From Paenibacillus sp. HW567 (GTDB lineage: Bacteria; Bacillota; Bacilli; Paenibacillales; Paenibacillaceae), in contig NZ_KB910518.1 of the NCBI RefSeq assembly GCF_000374185.1, forward strand, positions 3,233,687 through 3,297,686: a stretch of DNA of 64,000 bases. The letters are read 5' to 3'. Both the position numbers and the translations under genes were made by a program. The notes under the pieces were generated by a model. That model was not told the DNA's origin, ran no database searches, and saw only the letters and a program-made list of their open reading frames with translations. Below, in pieces: positions 37,412-47,165 of this stretch; the stretch's first letter is position 1, and every line of letters starts with the position of its first letter.

Positions 37412-37807
37412 ATGCGTAATCGAAAAGGCGGATTTGGCGATTGCCCGGATGGTATGGAAACGGCTTGTCCCGTAGAATTCACACTCGACGTGATCGGCGG
37501 CAAATGGAAGGGTGTGCTTTTATACCACTTGATGGAGGACAAAAAACGCTTCAATGAATTCCGCCGGATCTGTCCGGGAATTACCCAGCGCATGCTGACT
37601 TTACAGCTCCGCGAGCTGGAAGAGGATGGGGTGATCCACCGTGAGGTTTACCAGCAGGTCCCTCCAAAGGTCGAATATTCACTAACCGAGTTCGGCAAGA
37701 CGCTTATTCCCATCATTAAGCTGATGAAGGACTGGGGCGAGGAATATAAGCAGAACCAGCTTCGCCAGCCCCGGGAGGAGTCGGCCTCCTTATCTCCACA
37801 AGTATGA
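37412..37807 (+). CDS. HxlR-family transcriptional regulator (YodB-like)
   Basis: 131 residues with the HxlR winged helix: CPVEFTLDVIGGKWKGVLLYHLMEDKKRFNEFRRICPGITQRMLTLQLRELEEDGVIHRE. Cys residues lie just before the winged helix (FGDCPDGMETACPV), where YodB has its redox-sensing Cys. It is divergent from a nitroreductase, the usual target of YodB-type repressors that sense quinones or diamide. The 147-bp gap would contain the operator. Confidence 0.88.
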   Translation: MRNRKGGFGDCPDGMETACPVEFTLDVIGGKWKGVLLYHLMEDKKRFNEFRRICPGITQRMLTLQLRELEEDGVIHREVYQQVPPKVEYSLTEFGKTLIPIIKLMKDWGEEYKQNQLRQPREESASLSPQV

Positions 37808-37962
37808 GGAACATAACAGGACAGCCTTCCAAGGAAAGCTGCCCTTTAGTGGAAAATATACAGGTGTAGCTTTTGCTGCACCTTTTTTGTGGATATAAGC
37901 AGAAACGGAAGGATGATTTATGATGTGAAACATATAAATTCTTATATTTTCCGAAAAGCCTT

Positions 37963-38340
37963 TTATTGCTCCTGCTCGAAAAAGGCCTCCGACTTCTGCC
38001 GATGCTCATCGGTCACCTGACCGGCTATCGCTCTTACGCCTGCGGCAATAATGGCCGCGTCATCCGTGAAGCCCAGGCCGATCAGCGCATCTGGAATGGC
38101 GTCGATTGGAGAAATGAAATAGGCCAGCGCTCCGAAGGCAATGCCTTTCGCCCAGAGCGGGGTTTTGGCGTCAACCGCACAGTAATACATTGCCACCGCA
38201 TCCTTGGTGAACGGTATTTTGCCGGCAAATTTCTTGGTTTTGCTCCAAAAGCTCTTTTTGACCAGCTCTTCATTCCTCTTGCTGTATTTAAAATTCTCCA
38301 CAACGGTTTCTGCCGGAACACTCGCTCCATCCTTCTCCAC
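37963..38340 (-). CDS. YkvA family (DUF1232) protein
   Basis: About 125 residues with KTPLWAKGIAFGALAYFISPIDAIPDALIGLGFTDDAAIIAAGV, the DUF1232 signature with one or two hydrophobic segments. GTG start at 38340 has GGGAGGG at eight bases. Function unknown. Confidence 0.82.
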   Translation of the reverse strand: MEKDGASVPAETVVENFKYSKRNEELVKKSFWSKTKKFAGKIPFTKDAVAMYYCAVDAKTPLWAKGIAFGALAYFISPIDAIPDALIGLGFTDDAAIIAAGVRAIAGQVTDEHRQKSEAFFEQEQ

Positions 38341-38477
38341 CCTGCAATCCCTCCCCAAAAACTTATAAATGTCTTGCGGTAAGCAGAAAATAACCTTTAT
38401 TATATCATATAACCCCGGCCGCTCTGGGTAAACAGACTATAAGCTTGAAATCATCTATTGGCAAAGGGGTATGGCAA

Positions 38478-39564
38478 ATGATTGTAAAAAAAGTAACCTG
38501 GCTGGAGCTTTTTTATGACTTGCTCTTTGTAGCCGCAGTATCCAAAGCAAGCCATGTGCTGCTGCATGTGGAAGACGGGACCATTTCCCTCCAGACACTG
38601 GGCAAATTTGTGCTGATTTTTATCCCCATTTGGTGGGCCTGGGTCGGCCAGACGCTTTGTCAACCGCTTTGGACAGGATATTGCCTCGCACCGGATATTC
38701 CTGATCGTCCAATTGTTTTTTGTGCTGATTATGACCGCCAGTCTGTCTGTGGATTTCGACGCCAATTATTATTCATTTCTGATCGGGTATATCGGGCTTC
38801 GGGCTATGACTGCAGTTCAATATCATTACGTGCATTCCAAAGAAACCGGACACATGCGGGCCACTGCCCATTATTTAGGCACACGCTTCTGGATTGGGCT
38901 CGCGATCTCCGCTTGCTCCCTGTTCTTTGATTCCTGGGTCCGCTATGCGGTGCTGTACGCCGGGATTGCCTTGGACATTACGCTTCCGCTGACCGGCAGA
39001 AAAATCCTGGTGAAATCTCCAACCAACACACATCACCTGCTGGAGCGCTTCTCTCTGTTTGCGCTGATTCTGCTTGGGGAATCCGTTGTCAGCATCCTTG
39101 CCGTGCTGCAGTCCAGCTCCTGGACCTGGCAGTCTGTGGGATTCGCAGCCCTGACCTTCGTCCTGATTATCGCGATGTGGTGGCAGTATTATGACAACCT
39201 GGAGAAAAAGGTGGACAAAAACATCCAAACCGCCGGTCAGACGATTATCTACGGCCATCTGTTTATCTTTTTGTCGCTGTGCATGCTTGCCGCTTCGATC
39301 CAACTGTTATTTCTAAATCAGCTTCACTATAACCTAATGGTCAATCTTATCTTCGGTGCCGTTCTACTCTATTTTGCTTCTACAACCTGGGTGTTCCATA
39401 TTTACAGGCACAAGCAGCAAAGACTTGGAGTCCTCCATTTAGCGCTGCTGACAGCGGTGCTGGCTTTCTTTTACATTCTGAATATGGTAGTCCATGTACC
39501 GAATGTGCTCATCATGGGAGAATTGGCGCTGTTCTTTGCTGCCTATGCCAAGGTCACAACCTGA
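38478..39564 (+). pseudogene. ltrA: Low-temperature-requirement protein A (LtrA) gene with a frameshift
   Basis: The 5' frame (from ATG 38478, AAAGGGG upstream) reads VTWLELFYDLLFVAAVSKASH...WWAWVGQT, the start of LtrA, then becomes meaningless. The rest continues in another frame: RFVNRFGQDIASHRIF, then LIGYIGLRAMTAVQYHYVHSKETG... and LLGESVVSILAVLQSSSW to 39564. The break is at about 38651-38660 (CAGACGCTTTGTCAAC). Loss of two bases or gain of one restores a full LtrA of about 360 residues. Either a real mutation or an assembly error at the CTTT stretch. Confidence 0.8.
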
Positions 39565-39576
39565 TCCGCTTTACAC

Positions 39577-40548
39577 CTAAAGCCCGGCTGATCCCAACTG
39601 TCTCTGCAGGAACAGCACCTTCTGCCGCTCATGATACGCGCTGACCTCATGCCCGGAAAACGGGTAATCCAGCATCTGCTTGGGCGACTCGATGCGGTTA
39701 TATGCGGCATATACGGTCTCCGGCATGCACACTGCATCCTTCCAGCCAACAGACATCAATACGGGAGCTGTAATCCGTGGGGCCAGATTCACGATATCAA
39801 AATAGGCAAGATTATGCAGTACCCGCTCCAGATGCTCCGGGTAGCGTTTCACGTAATCGGCGATCTCTGTAAGTGAGCTGCTGGAATTCAGCACGCCAAA
39901 GTCCAGCCGGCAGAGATTCGGGATGTCGGCAGCAACCGCCGCGACACGCGGATTCAGGGCTCCGGCGAGTAGTGCAAGCCCCCCGCCCTGGCTGGCGCCG
40001 GTGACGGCGATACGCGACGGGTCCACTCCCGGCAGCTCCGCAGCGGTATCTATAGCCCGGACAGTATCTATCGCTACAGCCATATAATAGGAGCGTTCCT
40101 TGTCCAGAAGCCCCTGGGTAATCCAGCCCCGGCTTCCACCGCTTTCGTGGGACAGCCGGTTGCCGGTCTCCCCAAGCTGCCCCCGCACATCTACAGCCAG
40201 AACAGCATACCCGAGCAGCACCCAGGAGGCGTACTGCTCCGGGTATCCACGGTCTCGGGTATAACCGGGGAACGTCACGATACAGGGCCGCAGTTCTCCG
40301 CCAGACGCAGGGAACGAGGGCTGGATATACCAGGCATGGACTGTGGTTTCATCAAAACCCTTGAAGCTGATCCTGCTCACCTGCATTCCCGGATACGGCG
40401 TAACTTCGGGAACAGAAACCCATTCCAGGGGTCTGTTCCCATATTCCTCAAGGATACTATCCCAATAACTGTTGACCGTCTCCATATCCAGTGTCGGTTC
40501 CGGACGGCAATTCTGAAGCTCCTGCTTGCGTTGCTCAATCGTATTCAT
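39577..40548 (-). CDS. Acetyl xylan esterase (CE7/AXE1) family
   Basis: About 323 residues; alpha/beta hydrolase of the CE7 family with RGQLGETGNRLSHESGGSRGW, nucleophile Ser in VTGASQGGGLALLAGAL, Asp in SVGWKDAVCMPETVYAAYN and His in PFSGHEVSAYH. CE7 enzymes deacetylate xylo-oligosaccharides and cephalosporin C in the cytoplasm. The ATG at 40548 is eight bases from AGGAG. A cre-like site lies upstream between it and the divergent sugar-isomerase gene. Confidence 0.88.
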   Translation of the reverse strand: MNTIEQRKQELQNCRPEPTLDMETVNSYWDSILEEYGNRPLEWVSVPEVTPYPGMQVSRISFKGFDETTVHAWYIQPSFPASGGELRPCIVTFPGYTRDRGYPEQYASWVLLGYAVLAVDVRGQLGETGNRLSHESGGSRGWITQGLLDKERSYYMAVAIDTVRAIDTAAELPGVDPSRIAVTGASQGGGLALLAGALNPRVAAVAADIPNLCRLDFGVLNSSSSLTEIADYVKRYPEHLERVLHNLAYFDIVNLAPRITAPVLMSVGWKDAVCMPETVYAAYNRIESPKQMLDYPFSGHEVSAYHERQKVLFLQRQLGSAGL

Positions 40549-40591
40549 CTCATGCACTCCTATTTGTTAAGCTCTTTATCATTGCATATCA

Positions 40592-40607
40592 TTGTAAGCG
40601 CTATTAA
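40592..40607. promoter_or_regulatory. Candidate cre site
   Basis: TTGTAAGCGCTATTAA matches WTGNNARCGNWWWCAW at all but one position. It lies in the gap between divergent esterase and isomerase/epimerase genes, so CcpA could control either. Confidence 0.5.
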
Positions 40608-40638
40608 TATTAATACAAATCCATAGATTTCAAAGGAG

Positions 40639-41478
40639 ATGTTCGTTATTCGTTACGGAACCTTAGCACACACCGCAGGCTGTTTACCGCTTAAAGAGCT
40701 GACTGCCGCTCTTCAGGACTACGGAATTGACTTTGTACAACTCGCCTTGTCCAAAGCTATACAGGATATTGACACTTCAACCGGCAAGCTCAGCCCCGGC
40801 TTGGCCAATTATATCGGTGAGCAGTTTGACAAGGCAGGCATCCGCATCGGCGTGCTCGGCTGCTACATCAATCCCATTCACCCCGACCCGGCGGTCCGCC
40901 GGCAGGAGATCAAGCGATTCAAGGAGCATTTGCGTTATGCCCGGCAATTCGGTGCCCCGATGGTGGCGACAGAGACCGGGAATTTGACTACCTATAAAGA
41001 GCTTGAGCCTTCGCGGTATGAAGAACTCGGTTGGGACACGCTCAAGTCCACAGTTGAGGAGTTAGCTGAAGAAGCCGAGAAATGGGGCGTTCTTCTGGGT
41101 CTTGAGGGCGTCAGAAGCCACACTCTGTCTACCCCGGCAAAAATGCGCCGCATTCTGGATGAAGTACCTTCCAGCGCAATCGGAGTAGTGTTCGATCCCT
41201 GCAATTTAATCGGGGATCAGGTGCACTTACAGGATGAAATTGTCGACGATTCCTTCAGCCTGTTCGGTGAACGGATTATTCTGGCCCATCTTAAGGGGAT
41301 CTATGCCGATGGAAGCGGGTTCCGTCACGGCAAAGCCGGGCAGGGACTGTTCCACACCGCTGACTTCCTGAAGAAGCTTCAGGCCTGCAAGCCGATGATC
41401 GACGTCTCCCTTGAGGATATTTCGGGTCCTGATGTCAAAGAGACGGTTGCCCTGATGAAAAGCCTGTGCAGCAATTAA
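40639..41478 (+). CDS. Sugar phosphate isomerase/epimerase (xylose isomerase-like TIM barrel)
   Basis: 279 residues with the AP-endonuclease-2/IolE-type barrel: IGVLGCYINPIHPDPAVRRQEIKRFKEHLRYARQFGAPMVATETGN, GVLLGLEGV and GVVFDPCNLIG...ILAHLKGI carry the usual metal-binding Glu/Asp/His. Substrate unknown. The AAAGGAG ribosome site abuts the ATG at 40639, so the true start may be slightly downstream. Confidence 0.85.
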   Translation: MFVIRYGTLAHTAGCLPLKELTAALQDYGIDFVQLALSKAIQDIDTSTGKLSPGLANYIGEQFDKAGIRIGVLGCYINPIHPDPAVRRQEIKRFKEHLRYARQFGAPMVATETGNLTTYKELEPSRYEELGWDTLKSTVEELAEEAEKWGVLLGLEGVRSHTLSTPAKMRRILDEVPSSAIGVVFDPCNLIGDQVHLQDEIVDDSFSLFGERIILAHLKGIYADGSGFRHGKAGQGLFHTADFLKKLQACKPMIDVSLEDISGPDVKETVALMKSLCSN

Positions 41479-41981
41479 TTGTAGTGCTTCCAGTTCAGTA
41501 AATGAACATCTTCTTCCTGCAGCCATTTAGCAGCGTATACAATCTGACCGGTATGGTAAGAATAGTGCTCTGCCGTACCGATCAGAATCTTTTGGATGCT
41601 CCAATTATAGCTGTCAACGCCCGAGCTCTCCGGGTAATGCACGGTAACCACCCGCTCCAAATCTTCCCCGGTCAGATCACGGACTACCGACCAGCTCTCT
41701 GCTCTCACCTGTCTTAGCTGTTCCAGCAGCTCTTCAGCCGGATACCCTCCCCTGGTCAGGAACTCCGCAGGTCTATCCCTATCTGCTGACCGGTTGCCAA
41801 TCGCGCTGACCAAATGCTGGTATTCATTGCCGGCCAGATGCAGGCACAGGTTGCCGATTGCATTCATCTTCTCCCTGGGACGGAACCACACCTTCTCTTC
41901 CGGCAGCCTCCCGACGGCCAGCTCCAAATAGCCCAGCGATTGATCCAGTCTTCGCATGCATTCCGTGATAATCTCACTCAT
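41475..41981 (-). CDS. DinB-family protein
   Basis: 168 residues; DinB four-helix bundle with metal-site His in GNLCLHLAGNEYQHL and EHYSYHTGQIVYAAKWL. Convergent with the preceding gene and overlapping it by 4 bp. Enzymatic role unknown. Confidence 0.82.
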   Translation of the reverse strand: MSEIITECMRRLDQSLGYLELAVGRLPEEKVWFRPREKMNAIGNLCLHLAGNEYQHLVSAIGNRSADRDRPAEFLTRGGYPAEELLEQLRQVRAESWSVVRDLTGEDLERVVTVHYPESSGVDSYNWSIQKILIGTAEHYSYHTGQIVYAAKWLQEEDVHLLNWKHYN

Positions 41982-42080
41982 TCTATTTCCTCCTCTGCCG
42001 GTATATTGGAGTGCTTTTTCTTATTTATCATATCACTGCAAAGCTGTAAGTTATATCTCACATTCTTATTCAGCCTGTAG

Positions 42081-42287
42081 AAGTTGAACTTAAAAAACAT
42101 AAAAAAGGGCGGAAGTAACGGAGGGGAAGTTTGGAACTGGAGGAGCGGTAGCGTCCGCCTTTGTCTGCGGATTTCCACCGCGAAGAGCGGTATAAATCAA
42201 GAAATCTGCAGACAACAGCGGCCGGAAGTCCAAACATTCCCCGCAGTTACGACTAGACCCAATATGAAAATCTATAGCTCAACTGAT
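42081..42287. repeat. MITE-like hairpin repeat, copy 2 (inverted relative to copy 1)
   Basis: About 207 bp highly similar to the reverse complement of 29799-30010, including AAGTTGAACTTAAAAAA at one end and the internal GTCTGCGGATTTCC / AGAAATCTGCAGAC arms. The other end (TAGCTCAACTGATA) has drifted, so this copy is probably older or decayed. It fills most of the 419-bp gap between the DinB and SGNH genes. Confidence 0.75.
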
Positions 42288-42400
42288 ATAACCATCTACT
42301 GAATGAACAGTAGTTATAACCGTGACATTTATACATAGGCAACGCCATCGCGAAGGTTTACACTAAGATTAAATACAGTACAGATACCGGAGGTGAAGCA

Positions 42401-43168
42401 ATGCATATGAACGAAGAACGTTCAGTAAATGCGGAGCTTGGGCTTAAATATATGGTCAGCGGCGACTCCATTTCCAAAGGCGTGGTCTATGATGAAGCCA
42501 GAAGCAAATATGTCATTCTGGAGGATAACTATGTCTCTTTGCTGCAAGGGAAGCTGACGGGGGCGCTGCGCAACACAGCAAGATTCGGTAATACCCTGCT
42601 CAAGGGCTTCGGCAATCTGAAACGCGATGTGCTGAAGGAGAAGCCGGATGTGGTGCTGATTGAATACGGGGGAAATGACTGTGATTTCCACTGGGAAGAG
42701 ATTGCGAACGACCCGGAGGCAGAGCATAATCCGAAGACCGCATTTCCGGCATTCGAACGCATGCTGCTCGATATGATTGATTTCCTGAAGAATCAGGGCA
42801 TAACCCCTATTCTGATGAGTCTTCCTCCGCTGAATGCGGATAACTATTTCAAGTGGGTCAGCGGAAATAATCCGGCCTCGGAAGTGAACATTATGAAATT
42901 TCTCGGCAGCGTGACCAAAATTTACTGGTGGCAGGAAAGATACAACTCCACCATTATCAAGGTCGCGGAGGCTACCAGAACCAAAATCATTGATGTCCGG
43001 GGCGCATTTCTCCAGCAGCCGGATTACACCCAGTTTATTTGCCGTGACGGAATCCACCCCAACAAGGAAGGCCACCGCATTATCTTTGACAAAGTACTGG
43101 ATTTCTTCCGCACCACTGAACCCCATCTGCTGCTGGACAGCCCGGGACAGGCTCTACATAGCCGCTGA
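42401..43168 (+). CDS. SGNH/GDSL hydrolase
   Basis: 255 residues with block I YMVSGDSISKGVVYDE (nucleophile Ser), block III IEYGGNDCDFHW (Asn) and block V CRDGIHPNKEGHRII (Asp-x-x-His). No signal peptide, so intracellular. Likely an acyl- or acetylesterase. Strong GGAGGTGA before ATG. Confidence 0.88.
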   Translation: MHMNEERSVNAELGLKYMVSGDSISKGVVYDEARSKYVILEDNYVSLLQGKLTGALRNTARFGNTLLKGFGNLKRDVLKEKPDVVLIEYGGNDCDFHWEEIANDPEAEHNPKTAFPAFERMLLDMIDFLKNQGITPILMSLPPLNADNYFKWVSGNNPASEVNIMKFLGSVTKIYWWQERYNSTIIKVAEATRTKIIDVRGAFLQQPDYTQFICRDGIHPNKEGHRIIFDKVLDFFRTTEPHLLLDSPGQALHSR

Positions 43169-43412
43169 AATCACAAAAAACGGGGACAATCAGAAGGAAC
43201 ATACTGAAGGCCTGCGGCATATCCGATGATGTGCGCAGGCCTATTCACTTGATCAATGCAGCAGAACCCAATAGCCCTCCAGGCGAAGTCTTCACTTTAT
43301 GGGGTTATTTTGCGGACGGCAGCAGTGAATTTTGTTATAATATCGTAGTGTTTAAAATGATTCCTTTCGAATCAGGCAATATCTATTTATATACATGAAG
43401 GGGACGTTCACT

Positions 43413-44225
43413 TTGTCAAAAATCATCAAAACCTTAACGATTGCCGGAAGTGACTCCAGCGGAGGCGCCGGCATTCAGGCTGATCTGAAAACGTTTGAGG
43501 AGTATGGCACCTATGGTTTCAGCGCTTTGACCACGATTGTGACGATGGACACGGATAACGGCTGGCATCACAACGTCTATCCGATTGATGCGTCAATTGT
43601 AGCGGAGCAACTGAAAACCGTGTTCGCCGGCGGACCTGTGGATGCTATGAAGACCGGCATGCTGGGCAGCGTAGATATCGTCCATGTCGCGGAAAAAGCG
43701 ATTAAAGACAATCAGCAGACCAATGTTGTCATTGATCCGGTCATGGTCTGCAAAGGCGAAGACGAAGTACTGAATCCGGAGAGCGCCCATGCGATCCGCG
43801 ATCTGCTGCTGCCGCTGGCCACTGTGGTCACGCCTAACTTGTTCGAAGCAGGTGTGCTTTCCGGGCTGGGCAAGCTCTCCTCGATTGAAGAAATGAAAGA
43901 GGCTGCCCGTCTGATTCACCTGCTCGGCACGCAGAATGTTGTCGTAAAGGGCGGCAAGGCGCTCGGCGGCGATAAGGCCATCGACGTGTTCTTTGACGGC
44001 TCCGAATACACCGTGCTGGAAACAGCCAAAATTGAACCGGCCTACAACCACGGAGCAGGCTGCACCTTTGCCGCTGCCATTACAGGTGGCCTGGCTAACG
44101 GCCTTTCTGTACATGATGCCGTAGTCAAGGCGAAGGATTTCGTCTCCGCAGCGATTCGCAGCGGCTATGCCTTCAACCAATATGTCGGCCCGGTCTTCCA
44201 CGGCGGCTACCGCTTGGAGCAGTAG
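43413..44225 (+). CDS. pdxK: Pyridoxine/HMP kinase (PdxK/ThiD family)
   Basis: ThiD-like ribokinase-fold kinase of about 270 residues: LTIAGSDSSGGAGIQADLKTFEEYGTYGFSALTTIVTMD, VIDPVMVCKGEDEVL, VVKGGKAL and the anion hole PAYNHGAGCTFAAAITGGLANG. The Cys in HGAGC and Met/Asp-rich MDTDNGWHHNV segment match the Bacillus PdxK type, which phosphorylates pyridoxine/pyridoxal rather than serving only thiamine synthesis. A TTG at 43413 has AAGGGG eight bases upstream; the in-frame ATG at 43395 has none. No TPP riboswitch upstream. Confidence 0.85.
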   Translation: MSKIIKTLTIAGSDSSGGAGIQADLKTFEEYGTYGFSALTTIVTMDTDNGWHHNVYPIDASIVAEQLKTVFAGGPVDAMKTGMLGSVDIVHVAEKAIKDNQQTNVVIDPVMVCKGEDEVLNPESAHAIRDLLLPLATVVTPNLFEAGVLSGLGKLSSIEEMKEAARLIHLLGTQNVVVKGGKALGGDKAIDVFFDGSEYTVLETAKIEPAYNHGAGCTFAAAITGGLANGLSVHDAVVKAKDFVSAAIRSGYAFNQYVGPVFHGGYRLEQ

Positions 44226-44257
44226 GACAACGTTCCCAGCCGATTCGATGCAACAAA

Positions 44258-44303
44258 AGCAATGGCGGAATGAAAGGGCCTCCTTCCATTCCGCCATTAT
44301 TGT
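44258..44303. terminator. Bidirectional terminator
   Basis: AATGGCGGAATG/CATTCCGCCATT stem between convergent pdxK and the gene at 44327. Confidence 0.8.
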
Positions 44304-44326
44304 TATTCCTCTATTCTACGAGTACC

Positions 44327-45235
44327 TTACTTTCCTGCTGCCTCCCCGGCAACATGCTTTACGAAATCAAACATCTTAACCTTCTGTTCTTCCCCGCCCA
44401 GAACTCCGATCTCGACGGACTGAGTATTCCGGTTAATGGGCAGAGCAGACACAAACTTTGAGTCCGTAATGTCCACAGCATACAGCTCTTTCTGGCCGGT
44501 CTCTCCGTCCGTTCCCCACTGTAAACGGGCATCGTCACTTGAAATCTTCCCGTCCTTCAGAATCGGCTCAAGATTCTGAAACCCGTCCTGTCCACCGATC
44601 CATTTAAGGGTGGCTTCATCCAAAATGAGAATATCCGGTGAATTCGCCGCCAGCTCGACAACTGCCTTTTGCATATAGTTCATATCGAGCGTATCTGCGC
44701 CCGCCCCTGTTTTGGGAAGGTAGACAATGCTGCTGTCCACCCGTTTCCACTGCGGGTATTCTGCAAGAATCGCCTTGTTCAGATCATCCATCTTGCCGTC
44801 CGGGTCCTTCACCCCGAAATTGCCGATGAACATGATTTTGGCGTCGATCGGGGGCAACGAAGCCAAGTATTTTCTGTGCTGCCAATTGTTATACAGCGCA
44901 TTTCCGCCGGCAATGAGCACAATGACGGCGATGATGCCGAGGATAACATGTGTCTTATAGAGCCGCATAAAGCGCTCCCATTTCCGTGCTCCACCGGCAA
45001 GACTGCCGTATTTGGCCAACCGCTGGTCCTCCGCCTCTTGAATCTCCTGCTGATCTCTGGAATCCAGAATAAGCTTGATTGCCTGAAACTCTTCTTCATA
45101 GGCTGCTATTTCCGTTTCACTCTTCAGCGAACGGCGCCGTCTCAGCAGCAGATCAAAACGCTTGTTGAGCTCTTCTCCCGTTACGGTTTCAGAAAGCCCT
45201 AACCTTTCATAGGCTTGCTTCAGTTTCTCGTTCAC
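44327..45235 (-). CDS. Single-span membrane protein with J-like N-terminus and extracellular domain
   Basis: 302 residues. N-terminal 80 residues are helical and J-domain-like in layout (MNEKLKQAYERLGLSETVTGEELNKRFDLLLRRRR, but no HPD). A membrane helix follows at about 94-112 (THVILGIIAVIVLIAGG). The remaining 190 residues would be outside and resemble a small periplasmic-binding fold (AKIMFIGNFGVKDPDGKMDDLNKAILAEYPQWKRVD). Unknown function; a surface-anchored sensor or transporter accessory is possible. Confidence 0.7.
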   Translation of the reverse strand: MNEKLKQAYERLGLSETVTGEELNKRFDLLLRRRRSLKSETEIAAYEEEFQAIKLILDSRDQQEIQEAEDQRLAKYGSLAGGARKWERFMRLYKTHVILGIIAVIVLIAGGNALYNNWQHRKYLASLPPIDAKIMFIGNFGVKDPDGKMDDLNKAILAEYPQWKRVDSSIVYLPKTGAGADTLDMNYMQKAVVELAANSPDILILDEATLKWIGGQDGFQNLEPILKDGKISSDDARLQWGTDGETGQKELYAVDITDSKFVSALPINRNTQSVEIGVLGGEEQKVKMFDFVKHVAGEAAGK

Positions 45236-45359
45236 AATAAAGTCTCCTTTGGTATGATGCCCGCCCTGCTTAGCGCCGTTGCCGGATCAGTCTTGGATTT
45301 TGTTGATGTCATTCTATTTTACCAGACATGCCCCTATATTCTCCAGTCGAGCAGAGAAG

Positions 45360-45854
45360 TCAGCTTTTCTCCATTAAAAAAAATGCCTGCTCTGTCTCCC
45401 CATACGTATTGATGAAGGCACCCGTTTGCCGGAACCCTGCTTTTCGATACAGAGAAATGGCTCTGTGATTAAAAGAGGCAACACTCAATCTGAAGGTCGC
45501 CGGGGCATACTTCTGTTGACCGAATTTCAACCCCGCCTGCAAAAAATCGAGCCCTCTCCCCATTCCCGTAAGCTCCGGTCTGAGACCCAGACCAATATCC
45601 AGCACACTATCCCCTATGTATAATCCTTGCCTGATTCCTCCGGGAACCTGAGCGTTTCTCCCGTAACAGAAAAATCCAATCAGTTCTCCCTCCTGAGCTG
45701 TTACTGAAAAATAAGAACCATCCATTAATTCTTGAATGCTGTCTGAATCGTCCGTCATATTATAGATAGAATAAGGCGGATCATATTCCCAAATTACGAT
45801 TTCGCGCGCTTCCTGCTCCTTCATGACAGAGATAGTTAGCTTCCCGCTATTCAA
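45360..45854 (-). CDS. GNAT family N-acetyltransferase
   Basis: 164 residues; GNAT pattern with LGLRPELTGMGRGLDFLQAGL (acetyl-CoA loop) and SLYRKAGFRQTGAF near the C-terminus. TTG start at 45854 follows GGAG at nine bases; ATG start at 45824 is an alternative. Substrate unknown. Confidence 0.8.
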   Translation of the reverse strand: MNSGKLTISVMKEQEAREIVIWEYDPPYSIYNMTDDSDSIQELMDGSYFSVTAQEGELIGFFCYGRNAQVPGGIRQGLYIGDSVLDIGLGLRPELTGMGRGLDFLQAGLKFGQQKYAPATFRLSVASFNHRAISLYRKAGFRQTGAFINTYGETEQAFFLMEKS

Positions 45855-45959
45855 GCTGCAAAACTCCTTCCCCGCATCCCCTTTCTATTAAAAGTAGAAG
45901 AAAATAGAGTGAAATGCAACTTTCCGCCAAGACATGCCTTCTATTCCAATGGCAAACAC

Positions 45960-46003
45960 AAAAACCTCCTTGCGTCTGCTCTGTAAGAGCAAATCACAAG
46001 AAG
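45960..46003 (-). terminator. Terminator of the Rieske oxygenase gene
   Basis: On the minus strand CCTTCTTGTG and CGCAAGGAGG pair around an inner GCTCTTACAGAGC hairpin, followed by TTTTTG. Confidence 0.65.
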
Positions 46004-46039
46004 GAATAGGTCTACAGCTCTTATAAATAAGTCCCTCTC

Positions 46040-47086
46040 CTAAGAAGTATAAGACCGTCCCAGCCCCAGTTCGGTAAGAAGCTGGCGGTAAGCAATGGAG
46101 GTGCGGTCTGCCGGGATATGGGCTTCGGCCTGCAAATCCAGCGGCAAGTCCTCTGGAGTCTGCGATTCCACCATTTCGGCGTCTTCCCCAAAGACCTGCA
46201 GATTGAACTGAATCGTATCCTCCACCGGCGCACTCTTGTCGAAGTTTCTGGAGATCGGGCAGAACAGCCGCGTGTAGCGGGCGGAGACCGGAGAAGCGCA
46301 GTTGAGAATTTTGAGCCTACCCTCATCCGGAAAATATACTGTAAGCGAAGCGGCAAACGGAGGAAATACGCGGAACTCACGCAGCCACATGAAGCCCTCC
46401 GGCGCCGGATTCTCCTGGCCTTTGCCATAATTGCTGACTGTACTCCAGTATTCGGCCACCAGCTCGCCGCCCTCGCGTCTTACCTTGTATTGCGGAACCT
46501 CCGTATTGTTGCGGTCGCCGAAGGTCGCCGTATGCACATAAGCAAAATGTGAGACATCCAGGAACCCTTCCATCTGGCGGCCGGATGAACCGGCAATATC
46601 GAAGCTTGGCGGCAAAATATTAATATAGTCCGGATCATCCCAGCCCGGAAATGCCGGAATTTGCTCCGGCGCTGACCCCAGGCAGGTCCAGATTAGGCCA
46701 TAACGCTCAACAGCCGGGTAGACAATCAGTTTCAACTTGGGGGATATTTTGGAGCTGGGATGTGCAGGTACGGCCGTACACTTGCCTTCGCAGTTATAAC
46801 GGAAGCCGTGGTACGGGCAGACGATTTCGCCATTCTCCACCCAGCCCTTGCTCAGCGGCGCTCCCCGGTGGAAGCACAGATCACGGGCAACGACCACCTT
46901 GCCTTCACTGCGGTAGCACACCAGCTTCATATCCAGCAACTTCACTCCAAGCGGCTTATCCTGCACTTCATCCGCAATCGCTATTGGATACCAATATTCA
47001 GCCAGCACGCGCCAGTCCTCAGGGGAGAACGTGCAATCACGGGGAAGCTCTAGCTCTTGTGCCGGTATCTTCTTTTCCTCTATCAT
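46040..47086 (-). CDS. Rieske non-heme iron oxygenase (vanillate O-demethylase/PaO-type)
   Basis: 348 residues. The Rieske [2Fe-2S] ligands lie in DLCFHRGAPLSKGWVENG then VCPYHGF (C-x-H...C-x2-H, about 70-97). The mononuclear Fe site motif is FLDVSHFAYVHTATFGD (D-x2-H-x4-H, about 175-190). This is the phthalate/vanillate/pheophorbide a oxygenase branch, which needs an external reductase; none is adjacent. A perfect GlnR-type box and a possible promoter lie upstream, so expression may be tied to nitrogen limitation together with the anf genes. Substrate unknown. The gene has its own terminator. Confidence 0.9.
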   Translation of the reverse strand: MIEEKKIPAQELELPRDCTFSPEDWRVLAEYWYPIAIADEVQDKPLGVKLLDMKLVCYRSEGKVVVARDLCFHRGAPLSKGWVENGEIVCPYHGFRYNCEGKCTAVPAHPSSKISPKLKLIVYPAVERYGLIWTCLGSAPEQIPAFPGWDDPDYINILPPSFDIAGSSGRQMEGFLDVSHFAYVHTATFGDRNNTEVPQYKVRREGGELVAEYWSTVSNYGKGQENPAPEGFMWLREFRVFPPFAASLTVYFPDEGRLKILNCASPVSARYTRLFCPISRNFDKSAPVEDTIQFNLQVFGEDAEMVESQTPEDLPLDLQAEAHIPADRTSIAYRQLLTELGLGRSYTS

Positions 47087-47165
47087 GTTCGTTCCACCTC
47101 TCCATTCACTTTGAACTCCATATAAGCAGTGAATTATATGTTAGATTATATAACTTATTGCGTGT

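Noticed and set aside
43169..43412. TPP riboswitch upstream of the ThiD-like gene
   Set aside because: No THI-box core was found; only a GC-rich hairpin (AGGCCTGCG/CGCAGGCCT) without T-run. The gene looks like pdxK.
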